Assembly: GCA_019634695.1 (NCBI GenBank)
Contig: JAHCAW010000023.1
Coordinates: 1-58,635 of the forward strand
Reading direction: 5' to 3'
Length of the DNA stretch: 58,635 nucleotides
DNA from: Candidatus Sumerlaeia bacterium
Lineage (GTDB): Bacteria > Sumerlaeota > Sumerlaeia > SLMS01 > JAHLLQ01
Within the stretch, counting starts at the first letter, position 1. Each line of letters opens with the position of its first letter. The notes under the pieces are model-generated. The model ran no database searches. It had not been told where the DNA came from and worked only from the letters and a program-made list of their open reading frames with translations. Both the position numbers and the translations under genes were made by a program. Below are positions 1-9,379 of this stretch, piece after piece.

Positions 1-1
1 C

Positions 2-661
2 GGTCGCCGCTTCGCCTTCGCCGGCGACGAAGCCTCCGGCCTGCCCTTCATCCTGGGCGGCACCGAGGCGCTCACCGCCGATCCGGGCGAGACCGTCGCG
101 CTCAGCGTTCATCTCCTCGAAGGCATCGATCCACTCGAGGTCTATGCCCAGATCGTTCCGCCGGATCTCGACCTCTCGACCGCCATCACCACGCTCGACC
201 GCATCCCGCTCACGCGGACCGGCCCGAACTCCTGGACTTGGTCCGCCACCATCCCCGCACCAAATGAGCCCGGCGAGCACACCCTCGTCTTCCATGCCGA
301 CTACTCCGACGGCGAAGAGACCAAACCCAGCGAACCACACTTCGGTTCGCTGACCGTCCTGAGCAACAACGCCCTGCTCGGCGACGTGAACGGCGACGGC
401 CTCGTCACCCCGGCCGACGCGATGCTCGCGTTCGAGTGCTGGCTGAACGGCATCTGCCCGGTGGGTGGCAGCTCCCTTGCCGCCAACGTCTGCGACCCGG
501 CCAGCACGGGTATCACGCCGACCGACGCGCAGGCGATATTTGGTTTGTATATGGGGCTGAGTCCGGTTTGCGCTGGAGAATTGGGTGTCGGCGATAGGCG
601 ATTGGCCCCCGAAATCTCGCACTTTGGGGTTGGCACGGCTTCGCCGTGGCGTCATCCATGA
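2..661 (+). CDS. Secreted protein with dockerin-like C-terminus (5'-truncated)
   Basis: The open frame enters from the left edge, so the N-terminus is missing; about 219 residues remain. The first part (about residues 1-120) is beta-rich, with Pro/Thr/Asp-rich segments typical of extracellular Ig-like domains, but I cannot name the family. From about residue 125 comes a dockerin-like module: GDVNGDGLVTPADA (calcium loop), AFECWL, a short Cys-flanked linker, then STGITPTDAQAIF and LYMG. The same module ends the next gene, where the protein stops right after it; here about 25 more residues follow (GVGDRRLAPEISHFG...), which look like translated intergenic DNA. The role of the module is inferred to be extracellular attachment or assembly. 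The substrate or partner is unknown. Confidence 0.7.
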   Translation, partial: GRRFAFAGDEASGLPFILGGTEALTADPGETVALSVHLLEGIDPLEVYAQIVPPDLDLSTAITTLDRIPLTRTGPNSWTWSATIPAPNEPGEHTLVFHADYSDGEETKPSEPHFGSLTVLSNNALLGDVNGDGLVTPADAMLAFECWLNGICPVGGSSLAANVCDPASTGITPTDAQAIFGLYMGLSPVCAGELGVGDRRLAPEISHFGVGTASPWRHP

Positions 662-699
662 GGTGATTCCGGCTTGCTGGAAGACTCAGTAGGCAATTC

Positions 700-3510
700 A
701 TGTCAACACTCGGAATGCTCGCCATGCCAAAGCTCCTGAGGCACCTCCGTTTGTTCCGTGGAGAGGTTGGGCCGATTGCTGAAGGCTTGGTGGCATTGTC
801 AGTCGTGTGCTTCCTGCTTGTCGGAAACGTTGGGAGCTCCTTCAGTCCACCCGATCCTCCGGTGCTGCATCCTGTACATGCGATACCCGGGCAATCGGGC
901 CTTTCCGTTGTCCGGTTACTGCCCGACGGCGAGGCCTTTCTTGTGGGGCTTCTAGATGGAACGTTGCGGCTGTTCGACACCGAGTCGCGCACGGTCATCA
1001 GGACTCTGGATGGCAGCGGGCCGTACTTGCAGGATGTTGCAGTTTCGCCCGACGGTTCGTCGGTGATCGTGGGATACGGAAGCCCGGCGGGGCGCACGGA
1101 CTTGAATGTCGCGATGATTCGGGACCTGACGTCGGGCGCGACCGTACGAGAGTTCGTCGGCCACTCGAACTGGGTCGTGCGGGTCGCCTACTCGCCCGAT
1201 GGTTCAATGGTTGTGACAGGGAGCAATGATGGGACGGCGCGCCTGTGGAGTGCCGACACGGGCACGCACCTGCGGACTCTCAGCCATGGAGGTGAGGTCC
1301 ACTCGGTGGGGTTCACCCGGTTTGGCACGGAGGTGCTCACAGCTTCCGGGACTGGTGCCCGCCTGTGGGACGCGTCGAGCGGGAACTCGATCTGGAACGC
1401 CCCGACAGCGGGTGCGTACTACTTGGCGGCAGGTGCCTTATCGCCATCCAGCCGCTTCGTTGCGACGGTTGGGTTGGACGGATACTGTCGTCTTCTGGAT
1501 ATCGGCACGGGAACCTTGGCCAAGGATTGGTTCTTTTCGGTGGAGGGTGCTTCGGGAGTGTTCTACTCGGCGGGCGATAGTCGCCTTCTGACAGCCGATC
1601 TGGCGATGACGTATCTTTGGGACACGCAGCAAGGCTCGAAGCTCGCGGTGCTGGAGCATTCTCCAGCACCAACAACGGTGGCGTTCTCACCAGATGGTCG
1701 CCTCGCGGTTACTGGCAGCTGGGACGATCTTGTGCTCCTGTGGAATCTGCCGGCGGGGGCGGGTCCGGACATCTACGAAGGCGAGCCGTACCTTGACAAC
1801 AGTCCGGATACGCGGAACGAGATCGGTACGAACAGCGCCCGGCAGGATCACACGCTGCATGAAGTGGCAGACGAGGACTGGGGGATCGCAGATTGCTGGA
1901 GCCTTGATCGGGCTGGCCAGATTGCCGCCACTCCGCACGAGTTGGCCTTCGAGGAAGTGTTCGTCCCGCCCGGAATCAGCCTGATGGTCGAAGTGTACAG
2001 GAACCGTCGGCCGGAGCCCGAGGAGATCGGAACGTCCTGCGTCGATTCGACGGCCGACGAGTGTATCCTGCTGGACGAATCTGGCTACGTCTCTTGGCTC
2101 ACCAGCGGAACACAGATGACCGAGAAGGTTTGGTGGCGAGTCAGGTCCGTTGGTGGCCTGGTGCCAGTGGGCGAGGAGCCAAGGTATTCGGTGAAGCTGT
2201 GGCGGACCGCAGGCGTCAACAATGGCATCGTCGCCTCGGTGGGCACGATCGAGAAGGGCGCGGGCACGGCATATGCGGGCATGATTCGCTTCGGTTTGGA
2301 TCGTGAGGTCAACGACCACAGCTTGGCGACAATCACCGGAATGCGCGTGCTTCGATTCGTTCAGCCGTTAGGAGGGCTGGCCGATATCCGCCTTGTCGGC
2401 GACGATTTTCTACCCGAGCCCTCGTGCAGTTCGTGCAACGACGAGTTCGTGGTTTGTGGTGGCCAGAATAACCAGCCCTTGGATTCCGAGAGTTGCTTCC
2501 AGATTGTCGACGACCTGTCAAGCGTGCCGGGCATCGGACCGGGAACGCTTGTAGCCTACATCGTGCAGTCCTTCCGTGAGGATGAAGAGGGCCTCCAGTC
2601 GGAGGAAGAGTGGGCTTGGGGAGCGGCCGTCGTGGGTTCGGAGCCCTGTTCGCTCGCGGTGCCTCCGTGTCTTGCGTCGGAGGCGCTGCCGCGCCTGGCT
2701 CTCTCGCCGGCATTGGTCGAACGGAGGGTTGTCGTGGGCCACGACGCGATCGACGAGACGATCACGCTAACGAACGTCGGAGCGGGAACGCTCCAGTTCA
2801 CCACACTCACGCCGTCGTGGGCATCCGTCGTCCCGGAATCCGGCAATGTGACAGGCGAGTTGGAGCTGAGTCTCTCCTTCTCGACCGCCGATCTTGCCCC
2901 CGGCACCTATCTGGATGCCGTACGTGTGTTCAGCGGGAACGCCGACAACTCGCCGCAGCAGGTTCCGCTGGTGTTGACGGTCGAGGAACGTCCACGGATC
3001 GGGCTGTCCACGGCATCAATCGTGGACTCTGTCATCGAGGGAGAGGACCTGCCGGACCGCAGTCTCATGCTATCCAATCTGGGTGGCGGCGTGCTGGAAT
3101 ACGAAACACAGACGCCCGCTTGGATCTCTGTTGCCCCAGCCTCCGGCAGCGTCAGCGAAGAAGTGGAGCTGACACTCTCGTTCGCGACAAGGTCGTTGGG
3201 GGTTGGCGTGCATATCGGGGCCATGGTGACTACAAGCCTAAACGCCGACAACTCGCCGCAGGAAGTGCTCGTGCAGATCACGGTGCAGGCACCTCCGCCG
3301 GCGCGGGGTGACGTCGATGGCAGCGGCCAGATCACGCCGCTGGACGCACAACTGGCGTTCGAGTGCTGGCTGTGGAGCCTCTGCCCGGATGGGGCGGATG
3401 CGACGGCCGCCAACGTGTGCCATCCTGAGAGCACCGGCATCACCCCGGCGGACGCGCAGGGGATCTTCGAATTGTACCTCGGCATCGAGCCCGCCTGCGT
3501 CGGGCGATAG
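700..3510 (+). CDS. Secreted WD40 propeller protein with BACON-like and dockerin-like domains
   Basis: The protein has 936 residues. A hydrophobic segment near residues 28-48 is a probable signal peptide or anchor behind a basic N-terminus. Residues about 60-355 form a WD40-type propeller: several blades show SPDG...TGS.D.T.RLW, for example near residues 165-195 and 330-350. Residues about 360-650 are acidic and unassigned, with a Cys cluster (CSSCNDEFVVCGG). Residues about 665-860 hold two similar beta-sandwich repeats of BACON/Ig type, each with a W.SV.P.SG.V core and an NADNSPQ-V motif. Residues 869-936 are a dockerin-like module almost identical in pattern to that of the preceding gene. 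WD40 propellers are scaffolds, so this is probably an exported adhesion or assembly protein. No enzymatic motif was seen. Confidence 0.85.
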   Translation: MSTLGMLAMPKLLRHLRLFRGEVGPIAEGLVALSVVCFLLVGNVGSSFSPPDPPVLHPVHAIPGQSGLSVVRLLPDGEAFLVGLLDGTLRLFDTESRTVIRTLDGSGPYLQDVAVSPDGSSVIVGYGSPAGRTDLNVAMIRDLTSGATVREFVGHSNWVVRVAYSPDGSMVVTGSNDGTARLWSADTGTHLRTLSHGGEVHSVGFTRFGTEVLTASGTGARLWDASSGNSIWNAPTAGAYYLAAGALSPSSRFVATVGLDGYCRLLDIGTGTLAKDWFFSVEGASGVFYSAGDSRLLTADLAMTYLWDTQQGSKLAVLEHSPAPTTVAFSPDGRLAVTGSWDDLVLLWNLPAGAGPDIYEGEPYLDNSPDTRNEIGTNSARQDHTLHEVADEDWGIADCWSLDRAGQIAATPHELAFEEVFVPPGISLMVEVYRNRRPEPEEIGTSCVDSTADECILLDESGYVSWLTSGTQMTEKVWWRVRSVGGLVPVGEEPRYSVKLWRTAGVNNGIVASVGTIEKGAGTAYAGMIRFGLDREVNDHSLATITGMRVLRFVQPLGGLADIRLVGDDFLPEPSCSSCNDEFVVCGGQNNQPLDSESCFQIVDDLSSVPGIGPGTLVAYIVQSFREDEEGLQSEEEWAWGAAVVGSEPCSLAVPPCLASEALPRLALSPALVERRVVVGHDAIDETITLTNVGAGTLQFTTLTPSWASVVPESGNVTGELELSLSFSTADLAPGTYLDAVRVFSGNADNSPQQVPLVLTVEERPRIGLSTASIVDSVIEGEDLPDRSLMLSNLGGGVLEYETQTPAWISVAPASGSVSEEVELTLSFATRSLGVGVHIGAMVTTSLNADNSPQEVLVQITVQAPPPARGDVDGSGQITPLDAQLAFECWLWSLCPDGADATAANVCHPESTGITPADAQGIFELYLGIEPACVGR

Positions 3511-3603
3511 AGCCGCATGGCGCTTTTGGGTTGCCATGTGTTGCCCCGATACGCATGCACTTCCCCAAGCTGGGGTGGGAAGCCGCATGCAAGGGGGTAG
3601 CGC

Positions 3604-6600
3604 ATGTTCGTTCGTCAGGGTGCAGATCGTGGCATGTCTTCGGCAAAGGTTCTCGCTGCCGGGCTGGCGGCTGTATTGGCCGTCGTGCTCGTGCTGATGC
3701 TGCTTCGGCCGTCTGGTAATGGGGCCGGCTCAGGCCCGGTCGCATCCGACGCGGTGCCGGATCTGGCGACGCCAGCGGCGAGTGACGCTCCCGACGAGGC
3801 AGTCGTGCCGACGGCCACGCCAGCAGCGGAGGTTGCTGTGTCAGCGACGGCGCCCGTCGGCGAGGTCGCTGCTGCGACGGCGCGGCAGCGTTGGAATGGC
3901 AGTGTGCTCGCGGCGGCAAACAGGCTGCCCGTCGCCGGCGTGCGGGTGAGCGTGTCGCTGTCCTCAACGACATCCGACGGATTGCGCTGGTCGGGACGGC
4001 CGGTTGCGTTGGCCGAGACCGAGACGAATGCGGACGGGAGGTGGGCAATCGATGCACCGGTCCCGCGAGATGAGGAACAACTGCTGTTCCTCTTCGAAGC
4101 AGAAGGCTTTGCGGGCCGCGCCGGATTCGTCATGGCGCCGGACGGTTTGCGGGGAGGCTTCCCGGACGTCGAGTTGCTGGCGGGTGGCACGATTCGCGGG
4201 CGCGTGGTGGACGAGGGCGATTCGCCGATCGCAGGCGCCGGTATTGGCGGCATGATTCGCGTGGGCGACCAAGCCGCCGCCATGGGCCGCAGCGTCATGT
4301 GGCTGCACGCGGCATGGGCGGACAGCGACGCAGCGGGGGAGTTCGCGATGGCGGGCGCGGTGCAGGGGACGGTGTTGCCCGTCGCCGCGTGGAAGCGGGG
4401 CTATGCGAGCGGGATGAGCGAACCGGTCGCGGCCGACGCATCAGGCGTGGTGATCGTGCTGCGGCATGGCGGCACGTTGGCCGCTCGCGTCGAGGAGCAC
4501 GACGGTCAACCCGTGCGCGATGCGCGCGTGACGTTGAACCTGATGGCCGACGGCGCGCAGCGGACGGTGCGCGGTCATCATGCGGCCGTCGCCGACGCGG
4601 ACGGGCGTTTCACGATCGAGGACGCGGCGGCGGGTTCGTGGGATGTGGTTGCGACGACGGGAGTGCGCATCGGGCGGAGCATGCATGCGCCGCGGCGCGT
4701 GTCGGCGCGGGTTGCGGTCGAGGCCGGCGAGCGCACGGAGGTCGTGTTGCGATTCGACGCGCCGGCTATCGTGACCGGCCGCGCCTTCGACGAGGAGACG
4801 GGGTTGGGCCTGCCGGGTGTGCGGCTGGCCGACTTGCAGTTCCAGACATTGAGCGCGACCATGCCGACAGTGGAGACGCGCGGCGCCGCGCCGCCCGTGG
4901 TGACGGGGCCGGATGGCAGCTTCCGCATCGCGATTCACACGCCTTTCATGGCAAGCGGATTGAACCTCTTCTATCAGGCGCCCGAGGGTTGGGTGCGCTC
5001 GGGGCGCGCCGCGCGCGAGGGGAATGAGACCGTGCAACCCGGCGGAGCAGTCCTTGATCTGGCGTTCCGGCGCGGCGTGTTGGTCGAAGGTGTGGTGCTC
5101 GACGGCGAGGGTCGTGCCGTCGCCAATGCGACGGTCGAGGCGGGCGGATCGGATCGGCGCCTGCGCGGCGGTGTGTTCACGCGCACGGGCCCGGACGGAC
5201 GCTTCGTGCTGACGATCGCGCCGGGTGTTGTGGTGCACCTGTTCGCGGATGCACCGGCGGGTTGGGCGGAGCAACGCGTCGAGGTGCCCGAGGAGGACGC
5301 ACTGGAGAGCGTGACGCTGACGCTGGAGGCGCATGCCTCGGTGGCGGGCGTGGTGCGTGGTCCGAATGGCTCCGCGGTCGCTGGTGCGAGTGTCGAGTTG
5401 CGCCGCGGTGCGCCGCATGCGGATGCCATGCCCCGCACGGCGCGCACGACGACCGGCGGGGATGGATACTACTTCATCGAGCGACTGGCCGCGGGGGACT
5501 ATGACGCCTCGGCGCGTGGGCCGCGGGGCGGGCCGTACATCGATGCGCCCGCCGAGCAGGTCGCGTTGCGCTCGGGCGAGCACCGCGAGCCGATGGACTT
5601 CACGCTCGCCGCGGGCGAATTCATCCGCGGCGTGGTGCGCACGCGCGAGGGCGAACCGATCGCCGGCGCACGCGTCGAGTGGATGATCATGGCCCGGGAG
5701 TTCACTCAGGACGTCGTCACCACGGGCCCCGACGGCACCTTCCGCATCGTGGGGCTGACGGCGGGCGTCGTGGTGAACCAGGTGACGGTGCAGCACCCGG
5801 ACTTCCGCCCCGCCGCACGGCAGAATATCACCATGCTCGATGGCGATCTGGAGTTCGTCCTCGATCGCCGCGGGGGCGTCACGCTGGTGGTGGTGGACGG
5901 CGCGTCGGGCGCGCCGGTGCCGCACTTTGCGTACTTGCTGTCGCGCGATGCGTGGTCGGTGGGCCCCGCGGCGTGGAATCGAACATCGACGGTGGTGCGC
6001 GATGCGTCGGGCCGCGCGGCGCTGACGGTGCAGGGCACCGGGGGCCAGCGCGTTGAGGTGATCGAGCTGGACGATGCCGGTGGCTTCACGGGTCGGCGGG
6101 GCGCGTCGTTGTTCACGGCGGGCGGAACGCAGACCGAGGTCGTGGTGAAGCTGGACGGCGGGCGAACGATCCGCGGCGTGGTGGTGCACGCAGACTCGGG
6201 CGATCCGGTGGAGGACGCCGTCGTGGCCATCGCGATCGACGGCATGCGGCCGGGGATGATCGTGCCGGGCCGCGGGGCGTTGCACGAGGGCTTCACGTAT
6301 CCGACGGCGCGGACCAACAGGCGAGGCGCCTTCGAGATGACGGGCCTTGCCGTCGGCACCTATCGACTGACTGCGGGCAAGGAGGACCTGGTGCCGGTGG
6401 CGATGGCCGAGGTGGTGATCGAGCCCGAGGGCGAGCCCGCCGAGGCAACGATCCGCATGGCGCGGATGGCGGCGATCTTCGGAGCCGTTCGCAATTCGGA
6501 GGGCGACCCGATTGTCGGCGCAGCGATCAATGTTGCCGACATGACGTACACGCGCCAGCAGCGGGTGCTGACCGATGCGCAGGGACAGTACCGCGCCGAG

Positions 6601-7464
6601 CGGATGGAGCCGGGCGACTACCGCGTCGAATTGTCCGTCGAGAACTCGCCCGAGATGAGCGAGGTTCGGCAAGCGTCTGTCACGGCGGGGGAGGACACGG
6701 AGGTCAACTTCGACTTCTCCAGTGCCGTTCGGGTTCGCGGTCGCGTCTTTGTGGATGGCGCGCCGTGGACGGCCGGCATGACCGGCATGCAGTTCCTGCC
6801 GGCGACGGGCGCCGAGGGCCATCCAGCCGCGGCCGTCCGGTTTGCGGGCGTCGGGCGCTACGAGGCGCTGTTGCGGCCGGGGCGCTGGGTGTTGGCCGCT
6901 CGCGCGGAGGGCATTCCGCCGGCGTACATGGGCTGCACAGAGAGCATTGTGGTCGCGGCTGATCTGGCCGAACAGACGTTCGATTTCGACTTCACGACTA
7001 CCTCGGCCGACGTCGTCATCGAGTTCCCCGAAGGCACGCCGTTCGTCGACGGCACCGCGATGCTGTATCAGCACGTCGACGGCGCGGAGGCCATCGACCG
7101 TCCCCGCGGCATCCGAATGGACGAGCGGCGACGGCATGTGCCGCGACTGCTGGCGGGTACGTGGACGGCACGCTATACCAGTCGCGACCAGTTGCACGAA
7201 GCCGCCACGGAGCCGACGCGCATCGGGCCGGGCGAGGAAAACGTCTTTGTCCTCTTCGCGGAACCGGCCCGGTCGGACCGGGCACAGCTTGCCGACGTGC
7301 AGCGGCGCTTGCAGGCATTGGGTTTCGAGCCCGGCCCGATCGACGGACTGATGGGGCCGATGACCGCGAACGCGGTGCGGCAATTCCAGACCGCCCACGG
7401 CCTGCCCGTCACGGGCCAACCCGACGAGGCGACGGTGGCGAAGCTGCGGGAGCTGAAGCCGTGA
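3604..7464 (+). CDS. Giant carboxypeptidase-regulatory-like repeat protein with peptidoglycan-binding tail
   Basis: The protein has 1286 residues. The N-terminus has one membrane segment (about residues 14-36, VLAAGLAAVLAVVLVLMLL) followed by an Ala/Pro/Thr-rich linker. Nearly all the rest is at least ten tandem beta-sandwich repeats of the carboxypeptidase-regulatory-like/Cna-B type, with recurrent G.V.D..G.P..GA.V and G.F.I.GL..G.Y motifs. Residues about 1226-1286 are a peptidoglycan_binding_1 domain (DVQRRLQALGF, IDGLMGPMTANAVRQFQ). The chain is thus probably tethered in the inner membrane, spans the periplasm and docks on the cell wall. A start at 3634 (MSSAKV) is also possible and would match the paralogue downstream. 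The substrate is unknown; no catalytic site was seen. Confidence 0.85.
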   Translation: MFVRQGADRGMSSAKVLAAGLAAVLAVVLVLMLLRPSGNGAGSGPVASDAVPDLATPAASDAPDEAVVPTATPAAEVAVSATAPVGEVAAATARQRWNGSVLAAANRLPVAGVRVSVSLSSTTSDGLRWSGRPVALAETETNADGRWAIDAPVPRDEEQLLFLFEAEGFAGRAGFVMAPDGLRGGFPDVELLAGGTIRGRVVDEGDSPIAGAGIGGMIRVGDQAAAMGRSVMWLHAAWADSDAAGEFAMAGAVQGTVLPVAAWKRGYASGMSEPVAADASGVVIVLRHGGTLAARVEEHDGQPVRDARVTLNLMADGAQRTVRGHHAAVADADGRFTIEDAAAGSWDVVATTGVRIGRSMHAPRRVSARVAVEAGERTEVVLRFDAPAIVTGRAFDEETGLGLPGVRLADLQFQTLSATMPTVETRGAAPPVVTGPDGSFRIAIHTPFMASGLNLFYQAPEGWVRSGRAAREGNETVQPGGAVLDLAFRRGVLVEGVVLDGEGRAVANATVEAGGSDRRLRGGVFTRTGPDGRFVLTIAPGVVVHLFADAPAGWAEQRVEVPEEDALESVTLTLEAHASVAGVVRGPNGSAVAGASVELRRGAPHADAMPRTARTTTGGDGYYFIERLAAGDYDASARGPRGGPYIDAPAEQVALRSGEHREPMDFTLAAGEFIRGVVRTREGEPIAGARVEWMIMAREFTQDVVTTGPDGTFRIVGLTAGVVVNQVTVQHPDFRPAARQNITMLDGDLEFVLDRRGGVTLVVVDGASGAPVPHFAYLLSRDAWSVGPAAWNRTSTVVRDASGRAALTVQGTGGQRVEVIELDDAGGFTGRRGASLFTAGGTQTEVVVKLDGGRTIRGVVVHADSGDPVEDAVVAIAIDGMRPGMIVPGRGALHEGFTYPTARTNRRGAFEMTGLAVGTYRLTAGKEDLVPVAMAEVVIEPEGEPAEATIRMARMAAIFGAVRNSEGDPIVGAAINVADMTYTRQQRVLTDAQGQYRAERMEPGDYRVELSVENSPEMSEVRQASVTAGEDTEVNFDFSSAVRVRGRVFVDGAPWTAGMTGMQFLPATGAEGHPAAAVRFAGVGRYEALLRPGRWVLAARAEGIPPAYMGCTESIVVAADLAEQTFDFDFTTTSADVVIEFPEGTPFVDGTAMLYQHVDGAEAIDRPRGIRMDERRRHVPRLLAGTWTARYTSRDQLHEAATEPTRIGPGEENVFVLFAEPARSDRAQLADVQRRLQALGFEPGPIDGLMGPMTANAVRQFQTAHGLPVTGQPDEATVAKLRELKP

Positions 7465-7469
7465 GGCAG

Positions 7470-7489
7470 CGGCCCGCGTGGGCGGGCCG
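7470..7489. terminator. GC-rich hairpin between two repeat-protein genes
   Basis: Perfect 8-bp arms (CGGCCCGC and GCGGGCCG) around a 4-nt loop lie just after the stop codon at 7464. No U-run follows, so this is at best a weak or Rho-assisted terminator or an mRNA-stabilising hairpin. Confidence 0.35.
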
Positions 7490-7515
7490 GCAACACAGGG
7501 GATTGTTTCGCCCAC

Positions 7516-9180
7516 ATGTCCAGTCGGCGCCGCAAGATTGCAGGCATGATCGCGACGGGAGTGGCGGCTGTTCTTGTCGTGATGGTGCTGCTCTGGCATC
7601 GTCCCTCACTTCGCGTGCCGGTCTCCGTTGAGCAAGGCATCCCTTCTTTGGCCGAGGGGGTTCAGGCGCGACGGCCGGAGCAGGAATCCTTGGCGCTGAC
7701 GGCGGCGACCGTGCTGCCGACGCTGACTCCGACTCCGCCTGTTGCGAGTGCAATTCTCCCCGCCGGCACCGCCAGCGTCTCGGGCACTGTGCGCGACACA
7801 GCCGGTGGACCGATCGAAGGCATCAGGCTGGTTGCTGCGGCGGGGCTGGACACGAGCATGCCTCAGGTGTGGCTTGCACCGGTCCGGACGGACCGCGACG
7901 GAGCGTATCGAATCGACAGCCTCGTGGCCGGCGAGGCCGCCATCTCCATCTTGCTCGATCAGGAAAGCATTCACATGCACGTTCCGGCTGAGCACCTTGT
8001 TCTTCGGACCGGCAGCCACATCGAGTCGGTGGACTTCGTGCTCGAAGTCGGTGATGTCATCGACGGCTTCGTGCGCAGCCGTCATGGACAGCCGATTGCG
8101 GGTGCACGCGTCGAGGGTCAGGATGATGTTGCCGCCATGGCAGGGTTGCGGACCAGGCACCTTGCGTTCTCTCGTGAGGATGGCTCGTTTCTGATCCCGG
8201 GGGTCGGCGACAGGGGTGTGCTCAACTCGGTCACAGTCGCTGCGGACGGGTACAAGTCCGCGCGGCGCACCCATGTGGCCGTGCTGGACGGAGTGCAGGT
8301 ATTCGTGCTCGATCCTGTCGAGCACGCGCAGGATGCGCCGGACGCGACGAAGCGACGCTTGCCTGATGCGACTCCGCCTAATGACGCGCAGGTGACCTTG
8401 TTCGGCCACGTGATCGATCCCGAGGGGCACGCAGTGACGGGCGCCAGAATTGGAGTCGCTCAGCGCAACATTGGCAGGACAACTGAGGTTCTTACCGACC
8501 GCGCAGGCGAGTGGCGAGTCCACGGGCTACCAGCCGGGGCACTCGATGTTCGTCTCCGACTTCGGGACGGATTCAGCCAGACGCGCCAAGTCGATGTTCT
8601 GCCTGGCGCCGAGCAGCAAGTCGACTTCGACTTCACCGGTGCCGTGCGGCTCACTGGCCGTGCCACGATCAACGGAGCGCCCCCCGAACGACTTGCGCTC
8701 ATGATGAGTTTCGCCCCGCAGTCGTCGGATGAGCGTGCGGCCGTGTGGGTCCTTCCTGCCCTGGATGGCAGCTACGAAGCATGGTTGTTCGCGGGCAAGT
8801 GGTGGCTCGAGGGCGGCCCCGCAGGATCGCGCATGCCTGTCCTCAGGAGCTTCTTGCTCGACCCCGAACCGCCTCGTCAGGTCCGGGACTTCCATGTCGA
8901 GACTTGTGCCGTGGATGTTTACGTGGACTGGACGGATGGGGGTCCTTTTCGAGTAGGTCATGCGAGTCTTTTTCAGGTAATCGATGGCGTGAAGCAGACG
9001 TACTCAGTCTGGTCGCTTGAGATGGCTTCTGCTCGACGGCATCTGCCTGAAGTGCCAGCCGGGGATTGGATCGTCGACTACGTGAGCGTGGACTGGAAGC
9101 ACCACTTCCAAGGTGCACCCGTGCGCGTTCACCGTGGCGGAGAGAACGTTCTTGTTGTCGTTCCGAAGCCAACATACTAA
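7516..9180 (+). CDS. Membrane-anchored carboxypeptidase-regulatory-like repeat protein (paralogue)
   Basis: The protein has 554 residues and is a shorter paralogue of the gene 51 bp upstream. The N-terminus (MSSRRRKIAGMIATG) is followed by a single membrane segment (about residues 9-27) and a Pro/Thr-rich linker. After that come about four beta-sandwich repeats of the carboxypeptidase-regulatory-like type (SGTVRDTAGGPIEGIRLVA, GFVRSRHGQPIAGARVEG, GHVIDPEGHAVTGARIGVA). It lacks the peptidoglycan-binding tail and ends after a segment (VYVDWTDGGPF...GENVLVVVP) that parallels the penultimate domain of the upstream protein. The pair probably arose by duplication and is likely co-transcribed. It is inferred to be periplasmic or surface-exposed; the ligand is unknown. 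Confidence 0.8.
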   Translation: MSSRRRKIAGMIATGVAAVLVVMVLLWHRPSLRVPVSVEQGIPSLAEGVQARRPEQESLALTAATVLPTLTPTPPVASAILPAGTASVSGTVRDTAGGPIEGIRLVAAAGLDTSMPQVWLAPVRTDRDGAYRIDSLVAGEAAISILLDQESIHMHVPAEHLVLRTGSHIESVDFVLEVGDVIDGFVRSRHGQPIAGARVEGQDDVAAMAGLRTRHLAFSREDGSFLIPGVGDRGVLNSVTVAADGYKSARRTHVAVLDGVQVFVLDPVEHAQDAPDATKRRLPDATPPNDAQVTLFGHVIDPEGHAVTGARIGVAQRNIGRTTEVLTDRAGEWRVHGLPAGALDVRLRLRDGFSQTRQVDVLPGAEQQVDFDFTGAVRLTGRATINGAPPERLALMMSFAPQSSDERAAVWVLPALDGSYEAWLFAGKWWLEGGPAGSRMPVLRSFLLDPEPPRQVRDFHVETCAVDVYVDWTDGGPFRVGHASLFQVIDGVKQTYSVWSLEMASARRHLPEVPAGDWIVDYVSVDWKHHFQGAPVRVHRGGENVLVVVPKPTY

Positions 9181-9379
9181 CGTCGGCTGGGGCAGGTCCG
9201 CTCGTCGCCGCCTGCCCGCAGCGCCGGTAGTCCGCAGCCGGTGTCAGGAGCCTTGCCGAATCCGAGTCCGCGCCGTTGTTGAAACTTCCGCCCATGTCCA
9301 CTCGCGCTTCTCGCGAACGATGGCCAGCTTGATATCGGTCAAGAGTCTGTCGCCGCGCAGGCCACGCTCGGGTGGCTGT

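Noticed and set aside
4441..7599. Open frame of 1052 codons on the minus strand
   Set aside because: It is antisense to the regulatory-like repeat protein, and its composition is Arg/His-rich and unlike real proteins.
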